A stretch of DNA of 64,000 nucleotides, taken from Bdellovibrio sp. UBA4095. Its GTDB lineage: Bacteria; Bdellovibrionota; Bdellovibrionia; Bdellovibrionales; Bdellovibrionaceae. Both the position numbers and the translations under genes were made by a program. This document shows positions 49,899 through 59,008 of this stretch, one piece after another. The stretch spans positions 124,001 through 188,000 of the forward strand of contig DFXZ01000004.1 of NCBI GenBank assembly GCA_002381805.1, read 5' to 3'. The stretch's first letter is position 1. The number at the start of each line of letters is the position of its first letter. The notes under the pieces were generated by a model, which was given only the letters and a program-made list of their open reading frames with translations, did no database searches and was not told the origin of the DNA.

Positions 49899-50606
49899 TT
49901 AAAGACCGGCCTGGTGAACGGATTCCTTAAGGCCAGGATATCCCCGCTTCGTTCGGACTTTCTGGGCTTCCTCTTCTGAAAGTTTATAGTATTCAAAGCG
50001 ATTTTTGGGGTCGCCAAAACCCAACTTGGCCAAAGTATTTTTACTATTGAGGTGGTTTAGGAAACCCGTGAAGAAATCAAAGCGCGAGGCCCCTAAAATC
50101 TTGCCCCCAGAATCGCGCACGATCACATAGCCATCGTGAATCTCGCCATTGGGGAGCGCAGCACCTTCAAGACGAGGAACAAAAAAGACATCGCCCATTT
50201 TGTGGATACTCAAGTCAGCAGCAATGGAGAAAAAAGGATCCAAGCAGTATCCCTTGGCTCCGTACCCATAGGGACATTTGTTCAAATCGACCTCAACAAA
50301 CAACGGCACTCCGTTTTTTGTTGAATGATAGTTGTAAGAATTCAGTTTATCTTGCTCATAGACGAAACAAGAACCCTGCATAAGGCAGTGCCAGTAGTCT
50401 TGTTGGCACAAAGTGGTCAAAGTTTTCCCGGAAGTTGAAAGCAGATCTTTAAGGTCAGATGAAGCACATTTCGTTTTATCAGCGTGGACCGTTGGTTTGT
50501 AGTAGATCGTAGGGATCAAACCCTTTTCATTATTTGATGAGGAGCATGACACGAGAGTGCTCAAAAACAAAACTAAGAGTAAAAAGGAAAGTAGTGACTT
50601 TTGCAT
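49899..50606 (-). CDS. Lipoprotein with 3D (MltA-type double-psi barrel) domain
   Basis: A 235-residue protein from the ATG at 50606 (AGGGAGG upstream). The lipobox is LVSC (Cys21). Residues about 150-205 match the 3D domain, named for three conserved Asp (GDVFFVPRLEGAALPNGEIH then DGYVIVRDSGGKILGASRFD), found in lytic transglycosylases such as MltA and in cell-wall-binding proteins. Six further cysteines are likely bridged. It probably acts on or binds peptidoglycan from the outer membrane; the rest of MltA is not present. Confidence 0.82.
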   Translation of the reverse strand: MQKSLLSFLLLVLFLSTLVSCSSSNNEKGLIPTIYYKPTVHADKTKCASSDLKDLLSTSGKTLTTLCQQDYWHCLMQGSCFVYEQDKLNSYNYHSTKNGVPLFVEVDLNKCPYGYGAKGYCLDPFFSIAADLSIHKMGDVFFVPRLEGAALPNGEIHDGYVIVRDSGGKILGASRFDFFTGFLNHLNSKNTLAKLGFGDPKNRFEYYKLSEEEAQKVRTKRGYPGLKESVHQAGL

Positions 50607-50720
50607 GAGCCTCCCTTCTAGCTGATCCACGTCGTTAGGTATAGCAGATTTTGCATGGGTTCGCCGAAAGGGGCCGGAAAAAAACAAGGCCCCAGAAATG
50701 CTTACTTGGCTGTCTAAACT

Positions 50721-51467
50721 TTAGTGAGAGCGCCGCAGATATTTAACCATATAGTCGTCCACGATCCTCTGAAAATTCACTTTCTTCAGACCACGACTCA
50801 AAGTTTCGGCCTTTTCTTTGTTAAATTCGTTAAATGCCAGATGAAGAGATTCATTCTGGATGATTCGTGAGTTCACGGAGACTCGACCTGCTAGGCCCCT
50901 TTGGGTCATGTATATTACATAGCGAGCATTATTAACATCCATCACGGCACCATCTAATTTTTCCAACGCCACTTTTAGAAAATTGGTTTCATCGTTCAAA
51001 ACCACACTGGCGATGATGTCGCCTTTTTTGACAAGCGACAAAAGCTCTTCGTTGTATCCATAGTCCTGGGTCATTCCGATTTTTTTGCCTTTAAGGTCTG
51101 AAAGCTTCTGCCACTTTAGAGGCTTATTGATCGGCTCGATAAACCCAATAGGAGAATGAAAGAGAGCTTCTGAGGGCACGAGGCCTGGCTTAATGTCCCC
51201 AGGCCAGGCTGGGAAAAGCCCAACAACATTTTTATTCTCGCGGCTTTTTTTCATAGCCTGAGTCCAAGAATAAAAAACGAATTCGGCAGTGACCCCTACC
51301 GACTTAAGCGTCTGTTTCAGGGCCTTGATGGCAGCACCATTTTCTGGACAGCGCGAGCAGGTAAATGGTGGCCATTCAAGGGTATTGATCACCCAATGTT
51401 CTGCCTTGGCGGGGACCATTCCCACGAAAAAAACTGAAAATACAAAAAGTGTTATTGCCTTCACCAT
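50721..51467 (-). CDS. Periplasmic solute-binding protein (SBP_bac_3 type)
   Basis: A 248-residue protein with a signal peptide (MVKAITLFVFSVFFVGMVPAKA). Family features include WPPFTCSRCPENGAAIKALK, the hinge segment LSDLKGKKIGMTQDYGYNEE and ALEKLDGAVMDVNNARYVIY. A CxxC (CSRC) sits in the first loop. No permease is nearby. It is divergent from the hybrid sensor kinase whose sensor region is periplasmic, so it may deliver a ligand to that kinase. Confidence 0.83.
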   Translation of the reverse strand: MVKAITLFVFSVFFVGMVPAKAEHWVINTLEWPPFTCSRCPENGAAIKALKQTLKSVGVTAEFVFYSWTQAMKKSRENKNVVGLFPAWPGDIKPGLVPSEALFHSPIGFIEPINKPLKWQKLSDLKGKKIGMTQDYGYNEELLSLVKKGDIIASVVLNDETNFLKVALEKLDGAVMDVNNARYVIYMTQRGLAGRVSVNSRIIQNESLHLAFNEFNKEKAETLSRGLKKVNFQRIVDDYMVKYLRRSH

Positions 51468-51552
51468 AACTCCAAACGACCGGATTTAACCCAACAACTC
51501 AACAACTCGTTGCCCATGCACAACGCCTAAGATATCACTAAACAAGAGGAAC

Positions 51553-54258
51553 ATGACATTACGTTTAAGAATTTTTTTATTTAACCTAATCTCCGTATTT
51601 CTTGCAACCTTTGTCGTTGCACTGATCGGATTGAAGATTGTTGAATCAACAGTCGTTGACAGTACATACGAACGGCTTAGCCAAGTCCGCATCAGCAAGA
51701 CCAACGCCATTGAAAATTATTTTCGTGATCTGCAGACTGCCATCAACCTTATAACTACTCACGAAAATACGGATGATTTGCTTTTTTCCTCGAAGCATGA
51801 TGCCTATCCGGAATTCCGTCGCCTTCTCGATAACTACGTTCTCGACTTTAACATCTATGATATGGCACTTATTAATAATAAGGCCGAAGTCGTATACACG
51901 ACCCGTAAGGATATTGAAGACGGGATTTCGATCAAAAAAGAACCGCTTTTACAGAGTAAGCTGAAAGATCTCTTTGCCTGGGCTATGAAAGCCCAAGAGG
52001 GAGCCGCCATCTTCCTCGACTTTGACCGAGACTTTATCCACAGCAACGCAGCCACCGGTTTTATCGCCTCTCCGATCTTCCGAAACAATCGACCTATTGG
52101 CGCCGTCGTATTGAAAGTATCGATCTCTGAAATCGATCGAATCACAAGCGACAATTTTGCCTGGGCCACTCATGGCATGGGCCAAACTGGCGAAACACTT
52201 GTTTATGGCGAAGACTGGAGCTTGCGCAACACCGGTCGATTCCGAATAGACGGAAACCAAAGGCAGGCTGGCCCACTCGAAGCTGAAGTTCTCTCTTCCA
52301 ATCGGGGTGACGAAGACATCCGCAAAGTCGAAAGCCTCAGCGAAGTCCGCGAGCTGGGTACTGACTATCGCGGTAAAAGAGTTATTCGCTCCATTGGTAA
52401 AGTCTACCTTCCCAATGGCGAGCTCTGGTATATCCAAACAAAAATCGACGAAAGCGAAGCATTCGCCGTTTTGGATCGAATCGCCATTGCCTCGAGTGCC
52501 GCAGCCGTTCTGATTTTCATACTCTTCTTTTTTGCAACTTTTGCAGCGACTGGCAAAGTCGTAGAGCCGATTCAGCTATTAACAGATCGCCTTGAGAAAC
52601 TCGGCACAAGAAATCTTACACAAAAAATCAATTACCATTCTAATGATGAAATCGGAATGCTCGTCAGCAAGTACAATCAACTCGCCGATCGACTGCAGAC
52701 CACAACTGTATCGAAAGAATTCCTGGACAGCGTAATTCAGTCCATCAAGGCTTTTCTATTTATCGTAAAGGTCACTCATCACGAGGATTGGCGGAAAAGT
52801 ACTTACAGTATATCTCAAGCCAACGAATCTGCTCTTAAGTTGTTGGGATTGAACGCTTCCGAAACCTCTAGTGTCGATCTTAAATCATTCATTAGAGCTC
52901 AAGACGAGTTCAATAATTATACTTGGCTGTTGCAAACTCGGCACAGTATTCAAGCAGAAATCTTGACCCCTGAAGGTGTGCAAGTCCCCGTCTTGATGAA
53001 CTGGGCAGCCCTGCCGAATCAAACGAGTAAAGATCTGACCTTCGTGTTTGTTTGTACAGATATAACCGATAGAATTGCTGCCGAAAAGGCCCTTATTGAG
53101 GCACGAGAACAAGCTGTCAAAGCCTCACAGGCCAAATCCGAATTCCTTGCTCGTATGAGCCATGAGATCCGCACTCCGCTAAATTCTATTATTGGAATCA
53201 CAGACATCCTGGCCGACTCTGATCTTAAACCCGATCAATCACAGCTGGTCAATGTCTGCGCCAACGCGGGGGAAAATCTGCTTTCCCTGATCAATGACAT
53301 CCTCGACATCTCCAAAATTGAAGCCCGAGAGGTCAGTCTTGAAAAGATCGCTTTTGATATCGAAGCGACCACGGTCAATATTTGCGACATTTTGAAACAA
53401 AAAGCTGCGGAGAAGAATCTTAAATTCAATCTGAACATAAAGATTAAAGACGGCTCTTCTCCGTTTGTGATTGGTGATCCCACTCGTTTAAGACAGATAC
53501 TCTTCAATCTGATTGGCAATGCCGTCAAGTTTACGCAAACGGGTGAAATCACTGTGTCTGTCGATTTTTCCGGTCCCGATAAAAGATTTCTTCGATTCAC
53601 GATCGAGGATACTGGAACGGGTATTCCTTTTGATAAACAACATCTGCTATTTCAAAGTTTCGTTCAAGCAGACAGCTCTATCACCAGGAAGTACGGCGGC
53701 AGTGGACTGGGTTTAACAATTTCGAAAAACTTGGTTGAACTTATGGGTGGCCGAATTTGGTTTACCAGCCAGGAAGGTGTCGGTAGCACATTCAGCTTCA
53801 CGATACCCTATATGCCAACAGATAAGGCTGAAGTTCTACAAAAAAGTGCGTCGGAGCTAATGGGAACGGAGCCTCTTCTTTCAAGAAACTCCCGCATTCT
53901 TATCGTGGATGATACCGAAGACAATCGCTTCCTTTTGCTGACCTATTTAAAAAAATATCCTTTTGATATCGTTCAAGCAGAAAATGGACAAGAGGCTTAT
54001 AACAAAATCACCACCGAAAAGTTCGACTTGATTCTGATGGATATTCAAATGCCTGTCCTTGATGGCTATGCAGCCACCAAGAAGATTCGCGAATGGGAAC
54101 GAGAGCACAACAGAAAACCCGTTCCTATCATTGCGGTGAGTGCAAATGCGATGTCCGAAGATGTGCAAAAATCACTTGATGTCGGTTGCACCGAGCACCT
54201 TACCAAGCCCATCAAAAAAACAGCTCTTCTGGAAATGATCCAGCGCCACACAAGCTAG
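51553..54258 (+). CDS. Hybrid sensor histidine kinase: periplasmic Cache, HAMP, PAS, kinase, receiver
   Basis: A 901-residue inner-membrane kinase. Span 1 covers about 7-28, a dCache-like periplasmic sensor about 35-305 (YDMALINNKAEVVYTTRKDI), span 2 about 312-335, HAMP about 337-392, PAS about 395-515, the H box ARMSHEIRTPLNSIIGI with His537, and an ATPase domain with LFNLIGNAVKFTQ, DTGTGIPFD and GGSGLGLTISK. The C-terminal receiver (about 775-900) has phospho-Asp830 in LILMDIQMPVLDG. It would pass phosphate to an Hpt protein not in the window. It is divergent from a solute-binding protein gene. Confidence 0.95.
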   Translation: MTLRLRIFLFNLISVFLATFVVALIGLKIVESTVVDSTYERLSQVRISKTNAIENYFRDLQTAINLITTHENTDDLLFSSKHDAYPEFRRLLDNYVLDFNIYDMALINNKAEVVYTTRKDIEDGISIKKEPLLQSKLKDLFAWAMKAQEGAAIFLDFDRDFIHSNAATGFIASPIFRNNRPIGAVVLKVSISEIDRITSDNFAWATHGMGQTGETLVYGEDWSLRNTGRFRIDGNQRQAGPLEAEVLSSNRGDEDIRKVESLSEVRELGTDYRGKRVIRSIGKVYLPNGELWYIQTKIDESEAFAVLDRIAIASSAAAVLIFILFFFATFAATGKVVEPIQLLTDRLEKLGTRNLTQKINYHSNDEIGMLVSKYNQLADRLQTTTVSKEFLDSVIQSIKAFLFIVKVTHHEDWRKSTYSISQANESALKLLGLNASETSSVDLKSFIRAQDEFNNYTWLLQTRHSIQAEILTPEGVQVPVLMNWAALPNQTSKDLTFVFVCTDITDRIAAEKALIEAREQAVKASQAKSEFLARMSHEIRTPLNSIIGITDILADSDLKPDQSQLVNVCANAGENLLSLINDILDISKIEAREVSLEKIAFDIEATTVNICDILKQKAAEKNLKFNLNIKIKDGSSPFVIGDPTRLRQILFNLIGNAVKFTQTGEITVSVDFSGPDKRFLRFTIEDTGTGIPFDKQHLLFQSFVQADSSITRKYGGSGLGLTISKNLVELMGGRIWFTSQEGVGSTFSFTIPYMPTDKAEVLQKSASELMGTEPLLSRNSRILIVDDTEDNRFLLLTYLKKYPFDIVQAENGQEAYNKITTEKFDLILMDIQMPVLDGYAATKKIREWEREHNRKPVPIIAVSANAMSEDVQKSLDVGCTEHLTKPIKKTALLEMIQRHTS

Positions 54259-54336
54259 TCCATTCGGCACTGCTCAAGATCGAACCAATCGAAAACAGAG
54301 TGCCAAACAAAGTGACAGTTCAATTTGCGTGGCTAA

Positions 54337-54990
54337 TTAGCTAAGGCTCGCTTTTTCCTCAACGATTCTACCGCTTTTGATGATGCTGATCTTGTCTGCT
54401 AAAACTTCGACGTCTCTTGGGTCATGGGTTACCAGCAGGGTGGGTATCTTTCTTTCGTCGATAAGATGAGCTACGAGTTGACGACTATCTTCTCTTAGCT
54501 CCTGATCCAAGGCAGAAAAGGGTTCATCTAAGAGTAATAGCCGGGGTTCACCCATAAGAGCACGGGCTATTGCGACCCTTTGCTTTTCTCCGCCCGAAAG
54601 AACTGAAGCTGGCCTTCTTAAAAAGGCTTTCATTCTGAGGTCGGAGGAAAGCTGTTCCAAATGTTTCCGAGCTCTTTGCGGCTCAATCTTTCTAGCCCGA
54701 GCGGCAAAGAGAATATTCTGCTCGGCAGTCATATGAGGGAATAAATCGAGAGTTTGAAAGACAACGCCCAATCGACGATCGGGTGATTTCAACTTCCCAA
54801 GATCCTCGCCTTGAAAGGTCCACCTCATCCCAGGACAATCTTCCAAGCCCAACAGGATTCTAAAGACAGAGGTTTTCCCGGCACCGGATGGCCCCCAAAG
54901 GACCGTAACCCCTTTATCTAAGATCTCCCATTGGGGTATATCCAGCGCGAAGTCACCATAGTTACGGACTAAATTTTCGACGTAGGACAC
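54337..54990 (-). CDS. thiQ: Thiamine ABC transporter, ATP-binding protein ThiQ
   Basis: A 217-residue ATPase from the GTG at 54990, chosen for GGAGG upstream; it overlaps thiP by 29 bp. Walker A is LWGPSGAGKTSV, the Q loop VVFQTLDLFPHM, the signature LSGGEKQRVAIARAL, Walker B LLLLDEPFSALD, and the H loop LLVTHDPRDVEVLADK. It powers import through ThiP. It is last in the thiBPQ run. Confidence 0.9.
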   Translation of the reverse strand: MSYVENLVRNYGDFALDIPQWEILDKGVTVLWGPSGAGKTSVFRILLGLEDCPGMRWTFQGEDLGKLKSPDRRLGVVFQTLDLFPHMTAEQNILFAARARKIEPQRARKHLEQLSSDLRMKAFLRRPASVLSGGEKQRVAIARALMGEPRLLLLDEPFSALDQELREDSRQLVAHLIDERKIPTLLVTHDPRDVEVLADKISIIKSGRIVEEKASLS

Positions 54991-56419
54991 GACTGCCTCC
55001 AACAAAAAATGCAAAGCACAGCCCCGCAACAACAACGATCAAGCTGCTCATTAAGATAGCGTGATTCAAACGATAGCCTGACATAAGAGTTTCTGTCATC
55101 ATTCCCAAACTTAAATCGCGATGAGCCAGAATTCTAGAAACTGCATAATCACCACAGGCCCAAACTGCCGCAAGACCAGATAAAAATCCTGCCCGCGTCG
55201 TCACTTGTGGAAAGATGATCTCCGTAAAAATCTGCCAGGAGGAAGCTCCCATTGAATAAGAGATCTGGGCCTGTGACCGCAAAGCCTGTAGTTCCGTCGA
55301 CCACCCCATTCGGTAGAGACTGCTCAAACTTAGCAAAGTTATGGCCAGCGGGATCTTAATGAATGGAATTACTCCTTCGTTGGGGCCGACAATTAAAACA
55401 CTAAAGCAAGCCAATGCTGTCGAGGGTGCTACATATCCAGTCAGAAATCTCTCGAACCAACTTTTTGGTGAGCAATAGGCAATTAAAAGAAGTCCCAAAT
55501 AACAGCATATCCCAACACTCAAACCCAGAACCACCGTTCCCAATGTGGCCTGCCACAAATCATCTGTAAAAATTGTCCAGGCAATAGGCTGGGTTAATCC
55601 TCGATACAATCCTTGCGCATAACTTAGAGCAATGGCTCCCATCACTGCGATGATTAATACAGCGCCACTGGAATTCTTAATCAGACTAAGATTCGTGATT
55701 TTCTGTAAAGCAGGCACAGGGCCTCGGAATGCCACAAAGGAGATCAGGAAAATAAATACAGACTGTAGAAGAGCTAATACGACAGCGGCACCCCAATCGC
55801 CGCTCATACGAATTTTTTCGTAGATAAGGACCTCTACTGTCGTCCCATGAATACCTCCGACAATCAGAGGCACGGAAAAACTTCCGAAACAGATGACGAA
55901 CACGAAAAGAAAAATATGCAAAAAATCTTTCCTAAGAACTGGCAAAAACACCTGGGTCATAAATTGCCAACGCCCGGCACCTTCGACATAGGCTAGTTCG
56001 GTCACTCCGCCCAGCCGAACTTCTATTGTCTCTGTCATTAAAACAGCGACCAAACCGAAATTCATGACAATGTGAACAAGAGATATACCCGTCAACCCCA
56101 TCGGAAAAGGGTTCAGGAAATTAAGAGCAGCTAGCAATATAAACAGTGGCGGTAGAAAGTTAGGAAATAAGCACATCACCTTTAAAAACCGGCGACGGCC
56201 CCCGCTATCGGAACCTGAAAGCAGGGCCAGACTGGCCCATACTCCTAGAACGAGTGAACCAAGAGCTGATAAGAATGCCTGGGAGAAACTATTTCTAAAT
56301 GCCCAGAGCAGTTCCTCTATATCTGGAGATTCAGATATCCGAAACTGAGTTAACAAAAAAATGAATGGGAATAGAAAAAAAAGAACCAGGCCGATACGAA
56401 GCAGAGATCGAAGGTTCAA
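54962..56419 (-). CDS. thiP: Thiamine ABC transporter, permease ThiP (two fused permease domains)
   Basis: A 485-residue inner-membrane protein with about 12 spans in two repeated halves, each with an EAA-type loop (VEGAGRWQFMTQVFLPVLRK and SMGASSWQIFTEIIFPQVTT). Fused double permeases of this kind occur in ThiP and ferric-ion transporters; the adjacent ThiB sequence favours thiamine. Start and thiB stop overlap by 4 bp. Confidence 0.88.
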   Translation of the reverse strand: MNLRSLLRIGLVLFFLFPFIFLLTQFRISESPDIEELLWAFRNSFSQAFLSALGSLVLGVWASLALLSGSDSGGRRRFLKVMCLFPNFLPPLFILLAALNFLNPFPMGLTGISLVHIVMNFGLVAVLMTETIEVRLGGVTELAYVEGAGRWQFMTQVFLPVLRKDFLHIFLFVFVICFGSFSVPLIVGGIHGTTVEVLIYEKIRMSGDWGAAVVLALLQSVFIFLISFVAFRGPVPALQKITNLSLIKNSSGAVLIIAVMGAIALSYAQGLYRGLTQPIAWTIFTDDLWQATLGTVVLGLSVGICCYLGLLLIAYCSPKSWFERFLTGYVAPSTALACFSVLIVGPNEGVIPFIKIPLAITLLSLSSLYRMGWSTELQALRSQAQISYSMGASSWQIFTEIIFPQVTTRAGFLSGLAAVWACGDYAVSRILAHRDLSLGMMTETLMSGYRLNHAILMSSLIVVVAGLCFAFFVGGSRVLRRKFSP

Positions 56420-57456
56420 TTGATGTCACCTCTGCGGAGCTCAGTCCATTTCTTTAGCAAGCGATCCACTTCTGCAGAGGAGGGAATTTCCACTTGATCC
56501 ATTGGCTGAACTTCTTCCATGAGAGCGGCAAACTCAGTATTTTCTGCCACACCTTTCATCACGGGGAACATATAGTTCTTTTCCATAATGATTTTTTGCC
56601 CTTGCGGTGACAACATGAGGTTAACGAATTTTTCAGCAAGGTCACAGTTTCTACAAAACTCTGGAATTCCCATAAACTCAAATTGAACAGCCAAAGGTTC
56701 TTTAAACTTAAGACTGATATAGTCGTCATTCTTTTCTTCAAATTTGTGATAAAGCGGGGACGTACTATATGAGTAAACCAGCTTAGCCTGTTTGTTCGTA
56801 AACAACCCGTAAGCTGCGGACCAAGTAGGGGCAAAACTATGCACCTGGCTCATCATTTTTTTGATAAACTCAAACCCCTCTTGTTCGCCTTTCGAGCGCA
56901 CCACCCAGTTCAAAAACTGCATACCCGGTGAACTTGTTCGAGGATCCTCTAAAGCGATCTTGCGAGTCCACTCGGACTCTAACAAGTCATCCAAACTCTC
57001 TGGCAGTTTTGCAGATTCATTTTTTCTGGCTACGAACGTTAATGTTCCCCAGTCATACGGAACGAAATAGCTGTTTACCAAGGCCGGCTTGACACTTTCA
57101 TATACATTCAGTTCGCCAAGACTTAGCTTTCGCCAACTTTGCTCGGAGGTGGCCTTGGCCAGATCGAACTGATCCAAGCCAATCAACAAATCAGCTCCCA
57201 AGCTCTCGCCTTCGATTTTCAGACGTTGCAACAATATTCCAGAATCACTGCCCTCGATAAACTCGACTTTGCAGTTACAGCTCTTTTCGAATTCATTTTT
57301 TAGAAGAGGCCCCGCTCCCCACTTTCCGGTGAAAGAGGCGTAACCGAAGACTCTTAGGGTAGGAACTCCCGATCCCGATTGGGAATCACTTCGATTTAAT
57401 ACTGCCAGAAACAGTCCAAAAAAAATCACTGCGAGAAATAATACAAAGTGCCGCAT
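56416..57456 (-). CDS. thiB: Thiamine-binding periplasmic protein ThiB
   Basis: A 346-residue binding protein with an N-terminal signal/anchor (HFVLFLAVIFFGLFLAVLN). ThiB signatures: FGYASFTGKWGAGPLLKNEF, CNCKVEFIEGSDSGILLQRL, ADLLIGLDQFDLA, YFVPYDWGTLTFV, LEDPRTSSPGMQFLNWVV and FAPTWSAAYGLFTNKQAKLV. It collects thiamine or its phosphates for ThiPQ. There is no TPP riboswitch upstream: the DoxX-like gene ends 3 bp before it and nth is just beyond. Confidence 0.9.
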   Translation of the reverse strand: MRHFVLFLAVIFFGLFLAVLNRSDSQSGSGVPTLRVFGYASFTGKWGAGPLLKNEFEKSCNCKVEFIEGSDSGILLQRLKIEGESLGADLLIGLDQFDLAKATSEQSWRKLSLGELNVYESVKPALVNSYFVPYDWGTLTFVARKNESAKLPESLDDLLESEWTRKIALEDPRTSSPGMQFLNWVVRSKGEQEGFEFIKKMMSQVHSFAPTWSAAYGLFTNKQAKLVYSYSTSPLYHKFEEKNDDYISLKFKEPLAVQFEFMGIPEFCRNCDLAEKFVNLMLSPQGQKIIMEKNYMFPVMKGVAENTEFAALMEEVQPMDQVEIPSSAEVDRLLKKWTELRRGDIN

Positions 57457-57459
57457 AGC

Positions 57460-57942
57460 CTACCACCAAATTCCGCGACGACGTTTGAAAAAATAATAAT
57501 CAAAGCCGAGACATCTTCCAGCTCCGACCCAACCCAAGATAAGATGAATGGCGATAAAAGTTTTGTACAAGTCCTCTGACTGTGGACCCGAGATAAACAG
57601 CATCAGCACACACAAAATAATGCCCATAAGAGCAATAGGACGGACCACATAGCCGGCGATATAGGAGATCGCCACAGCAAACTCCAAACCCAGAATAATA
57701 AAAGCGACAGTTTGCCAGTTCGGTATCATCTGACTGCTTGCGAATACTTTAAACCAGTTCGGAGCTAAGCTCGCAGGCAGCCACTCTGCCATTTGATCTG
57801 CCAAACGCGGACGAGTTAAGAAATCACCTCGATACTTTATTAGCGCTTGCTGCAAATAAAAATAACCCAAGAAAATTCTTAGAAAAGAAATCGGTAAAAG
57901 ATGGCCTACGTATTTAACGCTCTCAAAAAATGCAACCAACAT
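57460..57942 (-). CDS. DoxX-like four-span membrane protein
   Basis: A 160-residue membrane protein with about four spans and the DoxX/DoxD pattern (SFLRIFLGYFYLQQALIKYR, FIILGLEFAVAISYIAGY, AIHLILGWVGAGRCLGFDYY). DoxX-type proteins are often linked to redox or lipid metabolism; substrates are mostly unknown. It lies directly before thiB and after nth, so it is probably co-transcribed with both. Confidence 0.82.
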   Translation of the reverse strand: MLVAFFESVKYVGHLLPISFLRIFLGYFYLQQALIKYRGDFLTRPRLADQMAEWLPASLAPNWFKVFASSQMIPNWQTVAFIILGLEFAVAISYIAGYVVRPIALMGIILCVLMLFISGPQSEDLYKTFIAIHLILGWVGAGRCLGFDYYFFKRRRGIWW

Positions 57943-57957
57943 GATCGTTATTGTGAA

Positions 57958-58620
57958 CTAGACACCCTTCTTCGGGCAAGTCTCCTCAAGAAAGCAATGA
58001 CTGCATGCAGGTTTTCTCGCCTTACAGATAGCTCGACCATGGGTGATAAGGTAGTGCGGAAGTACGATCCAATACTTTTCAGGGACCAATTCACAGAGCT
58101 TTTGTTCAATAAGTACTGGGTTTTGTGTGACTACCCATCCCAAGCGAAACGACAGGCGGGCCACGTGTGTATCGACAACAACGCCACTCGGTATGCCGAA
58201 GGCATTGCCTAAGACAACATTAGCCGTCTTACGCCCTACACCAGCTAGCTGGACCAAAGACTCGAGGTCCTGCGGCACTTGGCCGCCATGATCCTTAACG
58301 AGAAGCTCAGCACAGGACTTCAGATTTTTTGCCTTGTTTTTATAAAAGTTGATCGAAGAGAGAAGCTTTTCCAGCTTTAGAACATCGGCTTTTGCCATGG
58401 ACTTAGCATCCGGGTACACCTTGAACAATTCTGGAGTCACCAAATTAACTCGATCATCTGTGCACTGAGCTGACAGGATCGTTGCGACAAGTAATTCGAA
58501 AGGATTTTTATGAATCAGTGCGCAGTGTGCGTCTGGGTAATAATGTGAAAGCAACTGGACCGATGAAAGAATGGATTTTGCCTTGGCTTGGGCTCGAACG
58601 CCTTGTTTAGCCTTCGCCAT
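57958..58620 (-). CDS. nth: Endonuclease III (DNA glycosylase/AP lyase)
   Basis: A 220-residue base-excision repair enzyme. The start at 58620 (MAKAKQGVRAQAKAKSIL) lies inside the ferredoxin stop region, so translation is coupled. Features: HCALIHKNPFELLVATILSA, LPGVG-like hairpin as VQLAGVGRKTANVVLGNAFG, the catalytic Lys in LAGVGRKTA, the Asp in VVVDTHVARL, and the iron-sulphur cluster CKARKPACSHCFLEETCP. It removes oxidised pyrimidines. Confidence 0.95.
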   Translation of the reverse strand: MAKAKQGVRAQAKAKSILSSVQLLSHYYPDAHCALIHKNPFELLVATILSAQCTDDRVNLVTPELFKVYPDAKSMAKADVLKLEKLLSSINFYKNKAKNLKSCAELLVKDHGGQVPQDLESLVQLAGVGRKTANVVLGNAFGIPSGVVVDTHVARLSFRLGWVVTQNPVLIEQKLCELVPEKYWIVLPHYLITHGRAICKARKPACSHCFLEETCPKKGV

Positions 58621-58843
58621 CGTCGCCGATGGCTTCAACTGGACACCCTTCCATCGCCTCTTTACAAAGAGCCACTTCTTCCGGAGTTTCCGGCTGCTTA
58701 GAAACGAAGGCATGTCCGTCTTCTTCGTGCATGGAAAAATTCTGAGGGGCCGTTAGAACACAAGCATCACATGCGATGCAGGACTGATCTACGAATACCT
58801 TGCCTGGCTTATTTTCGTTCCATTTTTGAGATTTATCGGCCAT
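58607..58843 (-). CDS. Small 4Fe-4S ferredoxin
   Basis: A 78-residue ferredoxin from the ATG at 58843 (AGGAGA upstream). Cluster ligands are in DQSCIACDACVLTAPQNF and the C-terminal EGCPVEAIG; this pattern, with Ala in place of the fourth clustered Cys, matches single-cluster Bacillus-type ferredoxins. It is 14 bp overlapped with nth, which itself carries a 4Fe-4S cluster. It may serve as an electron donor in the cytoplasm. Confidence 0.93.
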   Translation of the reverse strand: MADKSQKWNENKPGKVFVDQSCIACDACVLTAPQNFSMHEEDGHAFVSKQPETPEEVALCKEAMEGCPVEAIGDDGEG

Positions 58844-59008
58844 GGGGTCTCCTAACGGGGGTCTGAGCCGCCCTAATATAAAACTTTTGACCTCGAAGTC
58901 AAACTTACATCCCGACTTGGGTCGCATTTTTCATAGCTCCCTCTTCTCAGTACTGGGGTCGCTACTCCGTTTAAGGATAGAATAGAAAGGATCGTAAAAG
59001 GAGGGTTC

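Noticed and set aside
58833..58840. Perfect GCCGATAA (minus strand) as a sigma-28 promoter
   Set aside because: It encodes residues Ala-Asp-Lys right after the ferredoxin start codon and has no -35 match at 11 or 15 bases.
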